Origin: Glycomyces luteolus
GTDB taxonomy: Bacteria; Actinomycetota; Actinomycetes; Mycobacteriales; Micromonosporaceae
NCBI RefSeq assembly: GCF_027622875.1
Contig: NZ_JAPZVP010000014.1
Location: 62,001 to 126,000 of the forward strand
Length of the DNA: 64,000 nt
Direction of reading: 5' to 3'
A program made the position numbers and the translations under genes. Below are positions 34,802 to 44,030 of the stretch, in pieces. Every line of letters begins with the position of its first letter. The first letter of the stretch is position 1. The notes beneath the pieces were generated by a model, which saw only the letters and a program-made list of their open reading frames with translations, had not been told where the DNA came from and made no database searches.

Positions 34802-36870
34802 CCGCGGGCCCCTGGTACAGCGGCGAACCTGGCAGCGCGGTCAGAGTGAGCGTGCCGGACCCGTCCCCGCGGCCGCCCGTGCGCGTCGCCGACGGCCTGG
34901 CCTTCGGCGGCGACTACAACCCGGAGCAGTGGCCGCGCGAGGTCTGGGACGAGGACGTCGAACTCATGCGCGAGGCCGGCGTCAACCTCGTGTCGCTCGG
35001 CATCTTCGCCTGGGGCACGATCGAGACCGCCGACGGCGTCCGCGACTGGTCCTGGCTGGACGACATCGTGGATCTGCTGCACCAGGGCGGGATCGGCATC
35101 GACCTCGCCACCCCGACGGCGGCCCCGCCGAGCTGGCTCCTGGCCGCCCACCCCGAGATCGCGCCGGTCCTCGCCGACGGCTTCCGCGAGCCGCCCGGCG
35201 GGCGCCTCGCCTGGTGCGCGGCCTCTCCGGTCTTCCGCCGCTACGCGCTGCGCCATGTCGAGGCGCTGGCCGAACGCTACGGCCGCCACCCTGCGGTCCG
35301 CCTGTGGCACATAGGGAACGAGTTCGGCGGCGGGAACGCCCGCTGCTACTGCGACCTCTCGGCCGAGGCGTTCCGCGACTGGCTGCGCGAGCGCCACGGC
35401 GGCCTCGACGCGGTGAACGCCGCTTGGGGGACGCAGCAGTGGGGGCACCGCTTCGGCGCGTGGGAGGAGATCCTCCCGCCGCGCGGCCGCCACGGCGCCC
35501 CGAACCCGGGCCTGTACCTGGACTACGAGCGCTTCTCCTCCGACGCGCTGCTCTCGCAGTACCTGGCCGAGAAGGCCGTGGTCGAGCGGCATTCGGACGC
35601 ACCGGTGACGACCAACCTCATGGTCGGCGCGGGCGCGCAGGTCGTCGACTACGCGACCTGGGCCCCGCACACGGCGATCGCCGCCAACGACCACTACACC
35701 CTTGTGGACGACCCGCTGCGCGAGCAGGACCTGGCCTTCGCCGCCGACCGGATGCGCGGCCTGTTCCCCGACCGGCGCCCGTGGCTGCTCATGGAGAGCT
35801 CGACCGGTTCGCCGAGCTGGCAGCGGCGCAACCGCGCCAAGGACCCCGGCGAGATCGTGCGGCACTCCCTCGGGCACGTGGCCCGCGGTTCTGACGGCGC
35901 GATGTTCTTCCAGTGGCGGGCGTCCCGCTCGGGGGCCGAGCAGTTCCACTCGGCGATGCTCCCGCACAGCGGCACCCGGTCCCGCGTCTGGCGGGAGGTG
36001 CTCGAACTCGGGCGGCATCTGAAGACCCTCAAGGAAGTGCAGGGGACGCGGGTGGAGCGGGCCCGGGCCGCGATCGTCGCCGACGACCCGGCAGGGTGGG
36101 CGCTCCAGCACGGTCTCAAACCGCACCGGGAACTGTCGTACGGGCGCGAACTGCGCGAATGGCACCGGGCCCTGTGGGAACGGAACCTCTTGTGCGACGT
36201 CGTCCCGCCCTCGGCCGATTTCGACGGCTACGACCTGGTCATCGTCCCGACGCTGCTCACCGTCGCCGAACCGGTCGCCGCCCGCCTCCGCGCCGTTCCC
36301 GAAAGGGGCGGCACGCTCCTGGTCACCTACCTTTCAGGTGTCTGCGACGCCGACAGCCAGGTGATCCCGGGCGGTTTCCCCGGCGCCTTCCGCGATGTGC
36401 TCGGCGCGTGGACCGACGAGTGCTATCCGCTCCAGGCGCATGAGACGGTCGCGTTGGACGACGGTGGGGCCGTGGCGGAATGGACCGAACGCGTGCATCT
36501 CGACGGCGCCGAGTCCGTCGTCGGCTACACCTCCGGCACGCTCGCCGGAGGTCCGGCCGTGACCCGCCGCGCGGTCGGCGACGGTGCGGCCTGGTACGTC
36601 TCGGCGCATCTGCCGTCCGACTCGATCGACCGCATCGCCGACCGCTTGACCGCCGAGACCGGACTGGCCCCGGCGGCGGAGGCCGATCCGGGCGTCGAAG
36701 CGGTGCGCCGCGTCGGCGACGGACGCTCGTTCCTGTTCCTGCTCAACCACACCGACGCCGACCGCAATGCCACAGCCGAGGGTCTCGACCTGCTCACGGG
36801 CGAATCCCTCGGTCCCATCGTCTCGATTCCCGCGAACGGCGTCCGCGTGCTGCGCGAAACGCCCGCTTGA
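34798..36870 (+). CDS. GH42 beta-galactosidase, cytoplasmic
   Basis: Retaining glycosidase of 690 residues. GGDYNPEQWP near residue 37 opens the barrel; acid/base Glu175 is in WHIGNEFGG and the nucleophile Glu333 in LLMESSTGSPSW. Cysteines in NARCYCDLS resemble the zinc cluster of trimeric GH42 enzymes. A trimerisation domain (from about residue 390) and a small C-terminal beta domain follow. No signal peptide. The start is the ATG overlapping the ATPase stop; longer frames lack a ribosome site. GH42 enzymes take beta-galactosides and sometimes alpha-arabinosides, so it may trim galactosylated or arabinosylated oligosaccharides brought in by the importer. Confidence 0.92.
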   Translation: MTAGPWYSGEPGSAVRVSVPDPSPRPPVRVADGLAFGGDYNPEQWPREVWDEDVELMREAGVNLVSLGIFAWGTIETADGVRDWSWLDDIVDLLHQGGIGIDLATPTAAPPSWLLAAHPEIAPVLADGFREPPGGRLAWCAASPVFRRYALRHVEALAERYGRHPAVRLWHIGNEFGGGNARCYCDLSAEAFRDWLRERHGGLDAVNAAWGTQQWGHRFGAWEEILPPRGRHGAPNPGLYLDYERFSSDALLSQYLAEKAVVERHSDAPVTTNLMVGAGAQVVDYATWAPHTAIAANDHYTLVDDPLREQDLAFAADRMRGLFPDRRPWLLMESSTGSPSWQRRNRAKDPGEIVRHSLGHVARGSDGAMFFQWRASRSGAEQFHSAMLPHSGTRSRVWREVLELGRHLKTLKEVQGTRVERARAAIVADDPAGWALQHGLKPHRELSYGRELREWHRALWERNLLCDVVPPSADFDGYDLVIVPTLLTVAEPVAARLRAVPERGGTLLVTYLSGVCDADSQVIPGGFPGAFRDVLGAWTDECYPLQAHETVALDDGGAVAEWTERVHLDGAESVVGYTSGTLAGGPAVTRRAVGDGAAWYVSAHLPSDSIDRIADRLTAETGLAPAAEADPGVEAVRRVGDGRSFLFLLNHTDADRNATAEGLDLLTGESLGPIVSIPANGVRVLRETPA

Positions 36871-36896
36871 CCTCGCCATTCTTGAGGAGCTCTCCC

Positions 36897-39416
36897 ATGC
36901 ATTACCCGCCGACCTTCCGCGCCCTCCACGAGGGATGGACGCTCACCGCCGCCGACCTGGCCGCCGACGCTCCCAGGGGAGTGGTCGCGCCGCTCGCCGA
37001 CGGCATCGCGGCCGTTGTCCCGGGTGAGGCGCACCTCGACCTGCTGCGTGCCGGACTGATCGATGATCCGTTCGACGGCGACAACGAGGCCGCGCAGCAG
37101 TGGATCGGTGACACCGCCTGGCGTTTCACGACCGTGTTCGACTGGACCGACGACGGTTCGCCGCGCCACGACCTGGTCGCGCACGGCCTCGACACGGTGG
37201 CCGCCTTGACGCTCAACGGCATCGAGATCGGCCGCGCCGAGAACCAGCACCGCGGCTACCGGTGGGACGTCCGGGAGGCGCTGCGCGAGGGCGAGAACAC
37301 GCTCACCGTGGAGTTCGCCGCCCCGGTCCCGGAGGCGGCGGCCCGCGCCGAGCGCGACGGCGCGCTGCCCCGCACCAACCACCACGAGTACAACCAGCTG
37401 CGCAAGATGGCCTGCTCCTTCGGCTGGGACTGGGGCATCGACGTCGCGGGCGCGGGGATCTGGAAGCCGATCGGCCTCGAATCCTGGTCGGGCACGCGGG
37501 TCGCTTCCGTCCGGCCCTTGGTGGACGTGGTCCCGAACGCGGACGGCGGCCACGACGGCGTCCTCACCGTCCATCTGGAGATCGAACGCGCGGCGGGGGA
37601 CGAGGATGTGGAGGTCCTGGTCATCGTCGTCGGTCCCGACGGCCGTCCACTGGAGACCTCCGCTACGGTACCCGCCGGTACGACCTCCACTGTAGTCGTC
37701 TCGGACGTGCCTGACGTGCGCCGCTGGTGGCCGGTCGGCTACGGCGACCAGCCGCTGTACGACGTGAGCATTGAAGCGGGAGACGGATACTGGCGCGGCC
37801 GCGTCGGCTTCCGGACCGTCGAGCTCGACACCGCCCCCGACGCGGCGGGGGCGCCGTTCCACTTGAAGGTCAACGGCGACCGCATCCTGGTGCGCGGCGC
37901 GAACTGGATTCCCGACCACGCGTTCCTCACCGAGATCGACCGCGACCGGTACGCCCTTCGCGTCGCCGACGCCCTCGAGGCGAACATCAACCTGCTCCGC
38001 GTGTGGGGCGGCGGCATCTACGAGTCCGACGACCTCTACGACCTCGCCGACGAGCACGGTCTGCTCATGTGGCAGGACTTCCTCTTCGCCTGCGCCGCAT
38101 ACAGTGAGGACGACCCGCTGCGCGCCGAGATCGAGGCCGAGGTCCGCGAGAACGTCACCCGGCTCAGCCCGCACCCGTCGCTCGTCCTGTGGAACGGCAA
38201 CAACGAGAACACCTGGGGCTCGGTCGACTGGGGCTGGGCGCACCGCCTCGGCGGACGCGGCTGGGGCGACGCGTACTACCGCGAGCTGCTGCCCGCGCTC
38301 TGCGCCGAACTCGACCCGACCCGCCCGTACTCGCCCGCGAGCCCGTACTCCTACGGCGACTACCGCTACCCCAACGACGAGCGCTACGGCACCATGCACG
38401 TCTGGGACGTCTGGAACCGGGTCGACTACAAGGTCTACGCCGACTACCGGCCGCGGTTCGTGTCCGAGTTCGGCTTCCAGGCCCCGCCCGCGTGGTCGAC
38501 CCTCGTCTCCGTCGTGCACGACGAACCGCTCGACCCGTTCGGCGCGGAGATGCTCGTGCACCAGAAGGCCAACCGCGGCAACGAGAAGCTCCAGCGCGGC
38601 TGGCAGGGCCACCTGCCCGATCCCGAGTCCATCGAGGACTGGCACTGGACCACGCAGCTCAACCAGGCGCAGGCGATCCGCTTCGGCGTCGAGCACTACC
38701 GCTCGCTCACCCCGCACAACACCGGCACGATCCTGTGGCAGCTCAACGACAACTGGCCCGTCGTCTCGTGGGCGGCGGTCGACTTCGCGGGGCACCGCAA
38801 GCCGCTATGGCACGCGCTGCGCGACGCCTACGCGCCGCGACTGGCGACCCTCCAGCCGCGCCCGTCGGAGGAGAGCCGCGCGAACGCCTGGGAAGGCCTC
38901 GTGCCCGACTTCGACCTGCTCGCGCTGGTCCTCGTCAACGACACCGGCGAGGCCTATTCCGGATCGTTCACCGTGACCCGCGAGGCCTTCGACGGCACGG
39001 TGCTCGCCAAGGCCGTGGTCGAGGCCCGAGTGGACGCGCGCGACGGCGCGACGATCGCGGTCCCGGCCGAGGTCGCGGCGTTCCACGACGCGGCCGACGA
39101 GTACATCCGGGCCGAAGGCGACGGCTTCGCACCGGCCTTCCACTACGGGGCCGAAGTGGTGGACCAGCGCCTCGACCCGCGCCCGTTCGAGGTCGCGGCC
39201 GAGGCGGTCGAAGGCGGCTGCGTCCTGCACGTGACCGCGACCTCCCTGGTGCGGGACCTGTTCTGCCACGCGGACAAGGTCGACCCGGCCGCCCGCGCCG
39301 AGCAGGGCATGCTGACGCTCCGCGCGGGGGAGTCGGCGCGGTTCGGCATCATGTCGCCATCGGGCGACCCGGCGGCGTTCGCGGCCGCCCTGCGCTGCGC
39401 GAACGACCTGCGTTAG
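36897..39416 (+). CDS. GH2 beta-mannosidase, cytoplasmic
   Basis: Retaining enzyme of 839 residues releasing mannose from beta-1,4-manno-oligosaccharides. Domains in order: sugar-binding jelly roll (about 1-190), Ig-like (about 195-305), TIM barrel (about 310-620), C-terminal sandwiches. Acid/base Glu437 lies in LWNGNNENTWG, the beta-mannosidase version of the GH2 motif, and nucleophile Glu524 in FVSEFGFQ; FGWDWGIDVAGAGIWKPI is also characteristic. No signal peptide. GAGGAG is 7 nt before the ATG. It is the last gene of the seven-gene operon, which ends at a strong hairpin. Confidence 0.94.
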   Translation: MHYPPTFRALHEGWTLTAADLAADAPRGVVAPLADGIAAVVPGEAHLDLLRAGLIDDPFDGDNEAAQQWIGDTAWRFTTVFDWTDDGSPRHDLVAHGLDTVAALTLNGIEIGRAENQHRGYRWDVREALREGENTLTVEFAAPVPEAAARAERDGALPRTNHHEYNQLRKMACSFGWDWGIDVAGAGIWKPIGLESWSGTRVASVRPLVDVVPNADGGHDGVLTVHLEIERAAGDEDVEVLVIVVGPDGRPLETSATVPAGTTSTVVVSDVPDVRRWWPVGYGDQPLYDVSIEAGDGYWRGRVGFRTVELDTAPDAAGAPFHLKVNGDRILVRGANWIPDHAFLTEIDRDRYALRVADALEANINLLRVWGGGIYESDDLYDLADEHGLLMWQDFLFACAAYSEDDPLRAEIEAEVRENVTRLSPHPSLVLWNGNNENTWGSVDWGWAHRLGGRGWGDAYYRELLPALCAELDPTRPYSPASPYSYGDYRYPNDERYGTMHVWDVWNRVDYKVYADYRPRFVSEFGFQAPPAWSTLVSVVHDEPLDPFGAEMLVHQKANRGNEKLQRGWQGHLPDPESIEDWHWTTQLNQAQAIRFGVEHYRSLTPHNTGTILWQLNDNWPVVSWAAVDFAGHRKPLWHALRDAYAPRLATLQPRPSEESRANAWEGLVPDFDLLALVLVNDTGEAYSGSFTVTREAFDGTVLAKAVVEARVDARDGATIAVPAEVAAFHDAADEYIRAEGDGFAPAFHYGAEVVDQRLDPRPFEVAAEAVEGGCVLHVTATSLVRDLFCHADKVDPAARAEQGMLTLRAGESARFGIMSPSGDPAAFAAALRCANDLR

Positions 39417-39421
39417 CGATA

Positions 39422-39460
39422 CCGGTCGGAATGCGAAGCGCCGCTGCGCATTCCGACCGG
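39422..39460 (+). terminator. Terminator of the ABC-GH42-GH2 operon
   Basis: CCGGTCGGAATGCG (39422-39435) pairs with CGCATTCCGACCGG (39447-39460), a perfect 14-bp stem with an 11-nt loop, 6 nt after the stop. Confidence 0.85.
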
Positions 39461-39503
39461 AGCCTGGGTCCAGGTTCGCGGCCCGACCGGACCGGCGGCC
39501 CGA

Positions 39504-40718
39504 TTACGCGGCAGCGGGCCTGGCGGCACCTCGTGCACCCGCTGTCGTGGACATCGGCGGCGTGAGCGCCTGATCGAGGTCGGCGATCAGATCCTCCGCC
39601 GCTTCGAGCCCGATCGAGAGCCGGACCAGGCTGTCTGCGGGCCGCGCGTCGGCGGCGACGGGCCGGTGCGTCAGGGCGGCCGGATGCTGGACCAGCGAGT
39701 CCACACCGCCCAGCGACACCGCATGCGTGAACAGCCGCACCGCCGACGTCACGTGCGCCGCCTGCTCGAACCCTCCCCGCAGATCGACCGAGACCATCGC
39801 CCCGGTGCCCCGCATCTGCCGCCCGAGCAGGCCTTGCTCGTCCCCGTCGAGCCCCGGATAGTGGACGCGGGCCACGCCGGGGTGCCGCGCCAGCCAAGCG
39901 GCGACACGCTGCGCCGTCGCCTGCTGGGCCCGCACCCGGATCGGCAGCGTCGTCAATCCCCGGTGGAGCAGATACGCCCCGAGAGGATGGAGCAGCCCGC
40001 CCGTCACCGCGCGGACCCGTCGCAGCGCGGCCGCGCTCTCCTCGCCGCAGGCGATGACCCCGGCGACCACATCGCCGTGCCCGCCCAGGTACTTGGTGGC
40101 GCTGTGCAGGACCATCGAGGCGCCGAAGTCGATCGGGTTCTGCAGCACCGGCGTCGCGAACGTATTGTCCACGAGCACCGGAACACCTTGGGCCGCTTCG
40201 ACGACCGAGCCGATGTCCGCCAAATCCAAGGTCGGATTCGCCGGAGTCTCGAGCACGACCATCGCCGTGTCGGACCGGATCGCGCCCGCGACCTCCTCGG
40301 CCGCGCAGAACTGGGTCTCCGTCCCGAGCAGCCCCGAGGACAGGAGGTGGTCGGTCCCGCCGTACAGCGGACGGACCGCCACGATGTGGCGGCCGGTCCC
40401 GCCCGCGAGGATCGCGGCCGTCATCGCCGCCATACCCGAGGAGAACGCGACCGCCGCCTCCGCGTGCTCGAGCCGGGCCAGCGCCGACTCGAACCGCGCC
40501 ACGGTCGGATTCCACAACCGCGCGTACACCGACCCGCCCTCCGCGGTCGGCGTCCCGCCGTTCGCCATGGCCTCGTAGGAGAGCCCGCCCGCCTCGATGC
40601 CCGGCAGGGGATTGGTCGAGGAGAGGTCGATCGGCAGGGCGTGCACGCCGAGCGCCGCGAGGTCCTCGCGGCCCGCGTGGACGGCGACGGTGTCGAACTG
40701 CAGTTGAGGCGCATTCAT
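39504..40718 (-). CDS. Trans-sulfuration PLP enzyme (methionine gamma-lyase / cystathionine gamma-lyase-like)
   Basis: A 404-residue fold-type I PLP enzyme. PLP lysine in HSATKYLGGHGD (near residue 204), SSGMAAM near 93, ETPANPTLDLADI, DNTFATPVLQNP, and SLGGVDSLVQHPA near the C-terminus. The N-terminus carries LSSTNPLPG. TAGATT lies 6 nt before the ATG, so the mRNA is probably leaderless. It is divergent from an Lrp/AsnC regulator, as is common for methionine gamma-lyase-type genes. Which gamma-elimination or replacement it performs cannot be read from the sequence. Confidence 0.88.
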   Translation of the reverse strand: MNAPQLQFDTVAVHAGREDLAALGVHALPIDLSSTNPLPGIEAGGLSYEAMANGGTPTAEGGSVYARLWNPTVARFESALARLEHAEAAVAFSSGMAAMTAAILAGGTGRHIVAVRPLYGGTDHLLSSGLLGTETQFCAAEEVAGAIRSDTAMVVLETPANPTLDLADIGSVVEAAQGVPVLVDNTFATPVLQNPIDFGASMVLHSATKYLGGHGDVVAGVIACGEESAAALRRVRAVTGGLLHPLGAYLLHRGLTTLPIRVRAQQATAQRVAAWLARHPGVARVHYPGLDGDEQGLLGRQMRGTGAMVSVDLRGGFEQAAHVTSAVRLFTHAVSLGGVDSLVQHPAALTHRPVAADARPADSLVRLSIGLEAAEDLIADLDQALTPPMSTTAGARGAARPAAA

Positions 40719-40763
40719 GACCAGAATCTAAGCCGAACCACAACAATCTGCAATACTTGCTGC

Positions 40764-40790
40764 GGAAACCCGCATCGATCGCGGATTTCC
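40764..40790. promoter_or_regulatory. Candidate Lrp-type operator between divergent genes
   Basis: GGAAACCCGC (40764-40773) and GCGGATTTCC (40781-40790) are 10-bp arms with one mismatch around the 7-bp centre ATCGATC. The site lies between the PLP-lyase promoter and the Lrp start, where an autoregulating Lrp/AsnC protein would bind. Confidence 0.5.
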
Positions 40791-40816
40791 ATGAAGATTC
40801 ACCGGAAGGAGCGCAG

Positions 40817-41308
40817 ATGGCGGACGAGCGATCGAAGAAACCACAACCACCGCCTCTGGACGGCACCGACCTGGCGATCCTCGCCGCCCTCGCCGAGGAC
40901 GGCCGGATGACGAACGCCGCGCTCGCCGCCCGTGCGGGCGTCGCCGAGTCGACCTGCGCGTACCGCCTCCGCGCGCTGCGCGAATCCGGCGTCCTCACCG
41001 GCATCGCCGCCCGCCTCAACCCCGAGGCCTTCGGCCGCCCGCTCCACGCGATCATCAAGGTGCGCTTGGGAAGCCACAGCCGCGAGCATGTGCACCACCT
41101 CTACGACCGCCTGGTCGAACTGCCCGGGGTGATGACCGTCTTCCACGTCGGCGGCGATGACGACTTCCTCCTCCACGTCGCCGTGGCCGGGCCCGAGGCG
41201 CTGCGCGACCTCATCCTGGAACACGTGACCGCCCACGCCGTGGTGCGCCAGACCGAGACCCAACTCGTGTTCGAGGTCCGCGACGGGCGCGGCGTCCTGC
41301 CTCGCTGA
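40817..41308 (+). CDS. Lrp/AsnC-family transcriptional regulator
   Basis: A 163-residue regulator. HTH LDGTDLAILAALAEDGRMTNAALAARAGVAESTCAYRLRALRESG (residues 13-57) and a RAM ligand-binding domain (about 75-155) with VFHVGGDDDFLLHVAV. The start MADERSKK is supported by GGAG 5 nt upstream; an earlier Met adds 20 residues without support. It likely senses an amino acid, perhaps methionine or cysteine, and controls the divergent PLP lyase. Confidence 0.92.
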   Translation: MADERSKKPQPPPLDGTDLAILAALAEDGRMTNAALAARAGVAESTCAYRLRALRESGVLTGIAARLNPEAFGRPLHAIIKVRLGSHSREHVHHLYDRLVELPGVMTVFHVGGDDDFLLHVAVAGPEALRDLILEHVTAHAVVRQTETQLVFEVRDGRGVLPR

Positions 41309-41370
41309 CCCGCCGAGCTGTCGGCCCGGGGTGGCATCCTGATGCCCCAGGCATCAACAAGGAGGCACAC

Positions 41371-41979
41371 ATGGGCAAGGTGATCTGCAGTATCACGGTC
41401 TCGGCCGACGGCTACGCAGCCGGGCACAACCAGACCGAGGAGCGGCCATTCGGCGACGACGGCGGCAACGGCAAGGGCGAAGGGCTGCACGCCTGGATGT
41501 TCAAGACCCCCGAGGAGAACCCCGTCGAAATCGCCCAGATGACCGCCGCCAAGGCGTTCATCATGGGGCGCAACATGTTCGGCCCCATCCGCGGGCCCTG
41601 GGACCGCGAATGGAACGGCTGGTGGGGCGACAACCCGCCCTTCCATGCCCCGGTCTTCGTGCTCACCCACCACGCGCGCGACACCGTCCAGATGGAAGGC
41701 GGCACCACCTTCACCTTCGTCACCGACGGCATCGAATCCGCGCTTGCGCAGGCGCGCGAAGCGGCCGGCGACGGCGAGATCGCCGTCATGGGCGGTGCCA
41801 CCACCGTGAACCAGTACCTCGCCGCCGGACTGATCGACGAGCTGCGGCTCCACATCGCCCCGATCATGATCGGCGCGGGCAGCCGCCTCTTCGACGGCGT
41901 CCCGCCGCTCAAGCTCGAGCAGGTCAGCGTCCGCGGCGCAACTGCGGTCACGCACGTGACCTACCGCATCCTCAACTGA
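41371..41979 (+). CDS. Dihydrofolate reductase family (RibD C-terminal-like) protein
   Basis: A 202-residue NADPH-binding reductase-fold protein. The N-terminus VICSITVSADGYAAG and C-terminal half MGGATTVNQYLAAGLIDELRLHIAPIMIGAGSRLFDG match the RibD_C/DHFR-like family, whose members reduce pterins, deaminated riboflavin precursors or unknown substrates. AAGGAGG lies 6 nt before the ATG. It is not a housekeeping folate DHFR. A distant relative lies at 47.5-48.1 kb. Confidence 0.88.
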   Translation: MGKVICSITVSADGYAAGHNQTEERPFGDDGGNGKGEGLHAWMFKTPEENPVEIAQMTAAKAFIMGRNMFGPIRGPWDREWNGWWGDNPPFHAPVFVLTHHARDTVQMEGGTTFTFVTDGIESALAQAREAAGDGEIAVMGGATTVNQYLAAGLIDELRLHIAPIMIGAGSRLFDGVPPLKLEQVSVRGATAVTHVTYRILN

Positions 41980-42056
41980 GGCCGCCAATCGCACCTGCGA
42001 CGTCTCGGCCGAGACCGGTTCGCCGGCCCGGCCGAGCGCGTTCGCGCCGACGGGCG

Positions 42057-43289
42057 TCAGAGGGCCGGAATCTCCCGGGTGGTGACCAAGCCGATGTCTC
42101 TCATGAAGCGCTCCAAGGCGATCGCGGCGATGCCCTCCATCCCGCACGTGGGGGAGAGCTCGATCGCGAGACCGGCGGCGGCGTCCCCAGGGGAGTCCTC
42201 GAGGACGCGCCGCCGGACGATCGGCGCGATCCGCTCGCGCCACACCGGCCACTCAGCCCAGCCCCTCAGGGCGATGACCTCGGGATTGAGAATGGCGACG
42301 AGATCGGTCAGCGCGGCACCGAGGTAATGGGCGCTGCGCTCCATCGTCGCGATGGCGGCCCGGTCGCCGTTCTTCGCGGCGTCGGCGAGGGCCGCTACGA
42401 GGTCGAAGCCCTCAGGGCCTTCGCCGAGGGCATCGACGCCCTCGGCGAGGGGGTGGCCGGGGGCGATCTCGGCCAGGGTCGTCCGCAGGCCCGGGATGCC
42501 GACATAGGCCTCGACGCAGCCCTTGCGGCCGCACTGGCACTGGCGCCCATCGAAGACCAGGAGGCTGTGTCCCCATTCGCCTGCCGCGTTCGTGGCGCCG
42601 CGAACCACCGCGCCGTCCTGGATGATCCCTGCGCCCACCCCGTATCCGAGGCTGACGGCGACCGCGCTCGCGACCCGTCGCCCCGCACCGAGCCACAGCT
42701 CCGCGGTCGCGATGGCCTTCAGCGGGTTGTCGACCACGACCGGGAGGCCGAGCGTGTCGAGCAGGCGGTCGAAGTGGAGCCAGATCGCGTCCGGCGCCGT
42801 CGCGCCCTTCACCGGTCGCTGCATACCGCCGGGCAGCAGGATGCCGACGCCGATGACGTCCTCGCGCTTCGCTTGCGCGCGTTCAAGAGCGGTCTCGAGC
42901 GTGCGGTCGATCCAGGCGATGACCTCATCGGCCTCCGCAACGGCGGCGTCAGAGGCCGCCTCGACCGTCGCGAGCTCCCCGAGCGCCGCGTCGAACACGG
43001 TCGCCTCCAGGTACCGGTCCTCCACGTAGACCCCGACGACGCGGCCCCGGTCCGCGTTGAGCCGCAGGCCGGTCGTAGGCCGCCCGATGCCGCTGCTCAG
43101 CTGCCCGGACTCGGCGATGATCCCGAACTTCAGCAGGTCCTGGACGATCGTGGAGACCGTCCCGAGGCTCAACCCCGTGGCCTCGGCCAGATCGCTCCGG
43201 GTCGACTCGCCCGCCGCGAGCAGGGCGCGCATGACCACGAGTCGCGATTCGCTGCGGATATCGCGTGAGGTAAGCCGGGTGCCGGACAT
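42057..43289 (-). CDS. ROK-family transcriptional regulator (third copy)
   Basis: A 410-residue regulator. HTH: STRSDLAEATGLSLGTVSTIVQDLLKFGII (residues 29-58). Kinase-like domain with VDNPLKAIA where active ROK kinases have E-N-D, SLGYGVGAGIIQDG, WGHSLL (aligned with ELGH) and zinc motif CQCGRKGCVE. The replaced E-N-D and ELGH positions suggest a pure sensor without kinase activity. GGAGGG precedes the ATG. It is not adjacent to a sugar operon, so its targets are elsewhere or it only regulates itself. Confidence 0.88.
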   Translation of the reverse strand: MSGTRLTSRDIRSESRLVVMRALLAAGESTRSDLAEATGLSLGTVSTIVQDLLKFGIIAESGQLSSGIGRPTTGLRLNADRGRVVGVYVEDRYLEATVFDAALGELATVEAASDAAVAEADEVIAWIDRTLETALERAQAKREDVIGVGILLPGGMQRPVKGATAPDAIWLHFDRLLDTLGLPVVVDNPLKAIATAELWLGAGRRVASAVAVSLGYGVGAGIIQDGAVVRGATNAAGEWGHSLLVFDGRQCQCGRKGCVEAYVGIPGLRTTLAEIAPGHPLAEGVDALGEGPEGFDLVAALADAAKNGDRAAIATMERSAHYLGAALTDLVAILNPEVIALRGWAEWPVWRERIAPIVRRRVLEDSPGDAAAGLAIELSPTCGMEGIAAIALERFMRDIGLVTTREIPAL

Positions 43290-43441
43290 GAGCCCTCCCA
43301 GATCCTGACGAATGATCGGACTCGAAGACTAACAAAGGACCCCGCCCCGATTCGGGTTCACGAACACCGATGAATCCGCGGCCGCCGCCTTGTCTGATAC
43401 GTAGCGGGCGACCCGCCCGCGCATTCCGGATCGGAGCGACC

Positions 43442-43933
43442 ATGACCCCCGAGCACACCGCCCTGGTTCGCCGCCAGGAGACCCAGCGGGCGCACGTCCT
43501 CGGCATCCCCGAATGCCTCGACGAGCGGGCCCTGCGCGAGCCGGCCGTCCCCTCCGGCTGGAGCTGCCTCGACCTCGTGCACCACCTCGCCGTCGACGTC
43601 GAACGCTTCTGGTTCCGCGCCGTCATGGGCGGCGACCCGGCCGCCGTCGACTCGTTCGCAGTCGACGGTGGCGCCTGGACCGCCCCGCCCGGACTGAGCG
43701 CGGCGGAGGTCTTCGACTTGTACCGGCGCGAAGCGGCGCTGGCCGACGCCGCCGTGGCAGGCCTGCCGCTCGACAGCGGCCCGGCCTGGTGGCCCGACCG
43801 CTACGGCCCCTGGCGGAACGGCGACCTGCGCGAGGTCATGCTCCACGTCATCATCGACACCGCCTGCCATGCAGGGCAACTCGACGTGGTCCGCGAGCTC
43901 CGCGACGGCCGCCAATGGCTCGTGGTCAACTGA
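43442..43933 (+). CDS. DinB-like / mycothiol-dependent maleylpyruvate isomerase N-terminal-type protein
   Basis: A 163-residue four-helix-bundle protein. The conserved histidines of the DinB/MDMPI fold are seen in LVHHLAVDVERFWFRAVM (near residue 45) and in VIIDTACHAGQLDVVRELRDGRQWLVVN at the C-terminus, which together form a metal site. Such proteins use mycothiol in actinobacteria or have no known function. The ATG of MTPEHTAL has GGAG 5 nt upstream; the frame extends 24 codons further without support. Confidence 0.85.
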   Translation: MTPEHTALVRRQETQRAHVLGIPECLDERALREPAVPSGWSCLDLVHHLAVDVERFWFRAVMGGDPAAVDSFAVDGGAWTAPPGLSAAEVFDLYRREAALADAAVAGLPLDSGPAWWPDRYGPWRNGDLREVMLHVIIDTACHAGQLDVVRELRDGRQWLVVN

Positions 43934-44030
43934 CGCGGGACCCCGATCTCGCTGGGGCGAAGGGATTGCCGACCCCTGCCGAAAGGTCCTCGCATGGCGG
44001 CCGAGACTCCCGAAAGCACCGACGGGAGAC

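Noticed and set aside
36525-38795. Minus-strand open frame of 756 codons under GH42/GH2
   Set aside because: Antisense to well-supported glycosidase genes; no start signal or recognisable domain.
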